Shown: positions 62,458-64,000 of the stretch, piece by piece
Numbering within the stretch: position 1 is the first letter of the stretch
Layout of the letters: every line of letters starts with the position of its first letter
Assembly (NCBI GenBank): GCA_041398845.1
Contig: JAWKTZ010000010.1
Span: 1-64,000 of the forward strand
Length of the DNA: 64,000 bases
Direction of reading: 5' to 3'
Source: Fuerstiella sp041398845
GTDB taxonomy: Bacteria; Planctomycetota; Planctomycetia; Planctomycetales; Planctomycetaceae
Notes under the pieces: model-generated
What the model was told of the DNA's origin: nothing
Seen by the model: only the letters and a program-made list of their open reading frames with translations
The model's database searches: none
Position numbers and translations under genes: made by a program

Positions 62458-64000
62458 TTATTGAGCTTCACAATCTGAAAGCAACTCAGTGCCCGTGTTT
62501 CGCAGTCGGGGCATCAGCAACAGGTAACAGGATGGTACAAAGATCAGCGCCAGAATGGTGGCTCCGCCGACTCCTCCGGCGATGGTCACCGCCAGCGGGG
62601 GCCAGAAGCCTCCGCCTGCGACAATCAGGGGCAGGAAGCCCGCGATCGTTGTCAGCGATGTGGCAACAACGTGCCGGGTGGCTCGGACAATGACGTCGCG
62701 GATTGCCGCGAGATCTCCGTTGCGAGCGTCGTCGTCTCCCTGGATTGCTGCAAGGACTACGATCGAATCATTGATGGCCACGCCCACAAGGCCCATGGTT
62801 CCGATGATCGCCATGAATCCGAACGGAAAGCCGGCAGTCCATAATGCTCCCAGTCCCAGACCAACCGACAGCAGCGCAACAACGCCGATCAATGTCGCCA
62901 GACGAAACGACTTGAACGACAGGACCAGGGCCGCAACCATCAGGACGGCCAGAACTCCGACACTCGCCAGCAGATTTCCGACGGCGTCGTTGCGTTGAGC
63001 CGATTCGCCACCGAACTCCAGGTCGTAGCCGGGCGGCAACTGAAATCCGGACTCGCTCAGGCGTCGCTGAAAGTCCGCCTGCACGGGTGCAGGCAAAACG
63101 CCGGCTTCCAGATAGGCCTGCACTTCCGTCATGCGCCGACGGTCTTCTCGCAGAATTGACGACTGTTCCGGTTTGAGTTCCACGTTTCCAAGGGCCGTCA
63201 AGGGAACTCCGGCGTATCCGGTCGACGCTGTTGTTCGCGTCGGCATGAAATCCAGCGCTTCGATTCGGTCCACCGACGTGCGTTGCGAGCTGGCCACTCG
63301 GACACGCACGGGCAACTCTTCCGTGCCTTCCATGATCATGCCGCCCAGATGGCCTTCCAGTTGAGCGTACAACTGACCGGCCAGCGATTCATGTGTCATG
63401 CCAACCAGCCGGGCCTGCTCTTCATCGACGGTGAACGTCAGTCGTGGCTGTGGCTCGGAAGTTTCTGATCGGACATGAGTCACCTCAGGGAGGCTGGCAA
63501 GGACCTGGTTGAGGGAATCGGAAAGCTGAGCCAGAACGTTCAGGTCCGGCCCGAACACCTGCACTTCGATGGGAGCTTCAAACGGCGGTCCCTGCTCCAA
63601 CTGCCGCACAAGGATGCGAGCTTCGGGAAACTGCTGGTCAAGTTGCGTCTGAAGAGTATTGATGCGATCGGGCAGTCGTTCGGCCGATCGCAGCCTGACC
63701 AGTGCCTGGGCATAGCGGGACTCGCCTCGACGCGCGGCAATCTGATTGTAATAGAACGGCGGAGCACTGCGGCCGATCCACCAGGTCACTTCTTCGATTC
63801 CCGGATCACGCAGCAGTCGTTCGCGAATCTGCTGAGTGGCACGCAGTGTTTCGTGAACGGACGCCTGCGAGGAAAGTTCAACTTCCATGGCGATCTGATC
63901 GCGGTCGGCCGGCGGAAAAAACTGTTCGGGCAGCAGGCGAGCCTGCACGAACCCAAACAGCGGCAACAGAATTCCAAACAGCACTCCCAGCACCGGCCGC
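62458..64000 (-). CDS. RND efflux transporter permease, C-terminal half (runs off window)
   Basis: The frame is open through the right edge (position 64000), so the visible 514 codons are only the C-terminal half of a roughly 1000-residue RND pump. The visible part starts in transmembrane helix 7 (VLGVLFGILLPLFGFVQ), continues through the second large periplasmic loop (LLPEQFFPPADRDQIAMEVE), and ends with helices 8-12, including GTMGLVGVAINDSIVVLAAI and ATSLTTIAGFLPLIVAGGG. The GTG at 63993 is an internal codon, not a start. The pump type (HAE1-like or heavy metal) cannot be decided from this half. Confidence 0.9.
   Translation of the reverse strand, partial: RPVLGVLFGILLPLFGFVQARLLPEQFFPPADRDQIAMEVELSSQASVHETLRATQQIRERLLRDPGIEEVTWWIGRSAPPFYYNQIAARRGESRYAQALVRLRSAERLPDRINTLQTQLDQQFPEARILVRQLEQGPPFEAPIEVQVFGPDLNVLAQLSDSLNQVLASLPEVTHVRSETSEPQPRLTFTVDEEQARLVGMTHESLAGQLYAQLEGHLGGMIMEGTEELPVRVRVASSQRTSVDRIEALDFMPTRTTASTGYAGVPLTALGNVELKPEQSSILREDRRRMTEVQAYLEAGVLPAPVQADFQRRLSESGFQLPPGYDLEFGGESAQRNDAVGNLLASVGVLAVLMVAALVLSFKSFRLATLIGVVALLSVGLGLGALWTAGFPFGFMAIIGTMGLVGVAINDSIVVLAAIQGDDDARNGDLAAIRDVIVRATRHVVATSLTTIAGFLPLIVAGGGFWPPLAVTIAGGVGGATILALIFVPSCYLLLMPRLRNTGTELLSDCEAQ

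Noticed and set aside
63786..63993. GTG at 63993 as the start of a complete efflux gene
   Set aside because: The frame is open to the window edge, and the sequence begins in transmembrane helix 7 of an RND pump, so it is internal.

Overview
The window reads as chromosomal DNA of a member of the Planctomycetota. This is inferred from family content, not from a marker gene: a very large surface protein with an N-terminal LEPR-XLL-type motif, a DUF1598-type secreted protein, an ECF sigma factor paired with a receptor-like Ser/Thr kinase carrying leucine-rich repeats, Hint-domain fragments, two REP-associated tyrosine transposases, DUF4058 and DUF4432 proteins, and many secreted proteins with no recognisable family. 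No rRNA, tRNA or CRISPR array was seen.

Layout. 1-4.3 kb is an accessory patch: a 14-bp pyrimidine tandem repeat, a translationally coupled gene pair, a Hint-domain ORF, a fragment of a second Hint gene, and two HUH/Y1 transposases surrounded by palindromic or direct repeats. 4.3-16.7 kb holds a secreted protein, an ABC-2 exporter operon that ends in an MFS gene, a HlyD-type adaptor with a helix-hairpin-helix-like domain, a DsbD-alpha-like protein, a PH-domain protein, an Fe-S APS/PAPS reductase, three tandem copies of a structured ~177-bp repeat, a DUF1598 protein and mutM. 16.7-32.3 kb is mostly housekeeping: an aminotransferase, a SWIM-SNF2 ATPase, ppnP, a DUF4058 protein, an SDR oxidoreductase, nusB, a 1068-residue fusion of all three AmmeMemoRadiSam proteins, ribH, rho and coaE. 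32.6-36 kb has a phosphohexomutase and a glucose-dehydrogenase-like enzyme.

36-49 kb is a surface and signalling block on the minus strand: a 2504-residue beta-helix/HYR/RTX protein, then a 1519-residue kinase-LamG-LRR receptor directly downstream of its probable partner ECF sigma factor. 49-56 kb encodes a polytopic membrane protein, an esterase-like hydrolase, an SGNH hydrolase and a DUF4432 protein. 56-64 kb has a proton-type P-type ATPase, a methyltransferase, a DUF1003 protein, a decayed stretch with a frameshifted 2-oxoacid:ferredoxin oxidoreductase beta C-terminus next to an IS4-type transposase remnant, a Tat-exported enolase-superfamily enzyme, and the C-terminal half of an RND efflux pump that runs off the right edge.

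The most unusual items are the single-chain AmmeMemoRadiSam fusion with an unexplained middle segment, the kinase-LamG-LRR receptor beside its sigma factor, and at least three families of dispersed palindromic repeats sitting between housekeeping genes. Starts were chosen from Shine-Dalgarno-like sequences and domain boundaries. All family assignments come from reading motifs; no database search was run.
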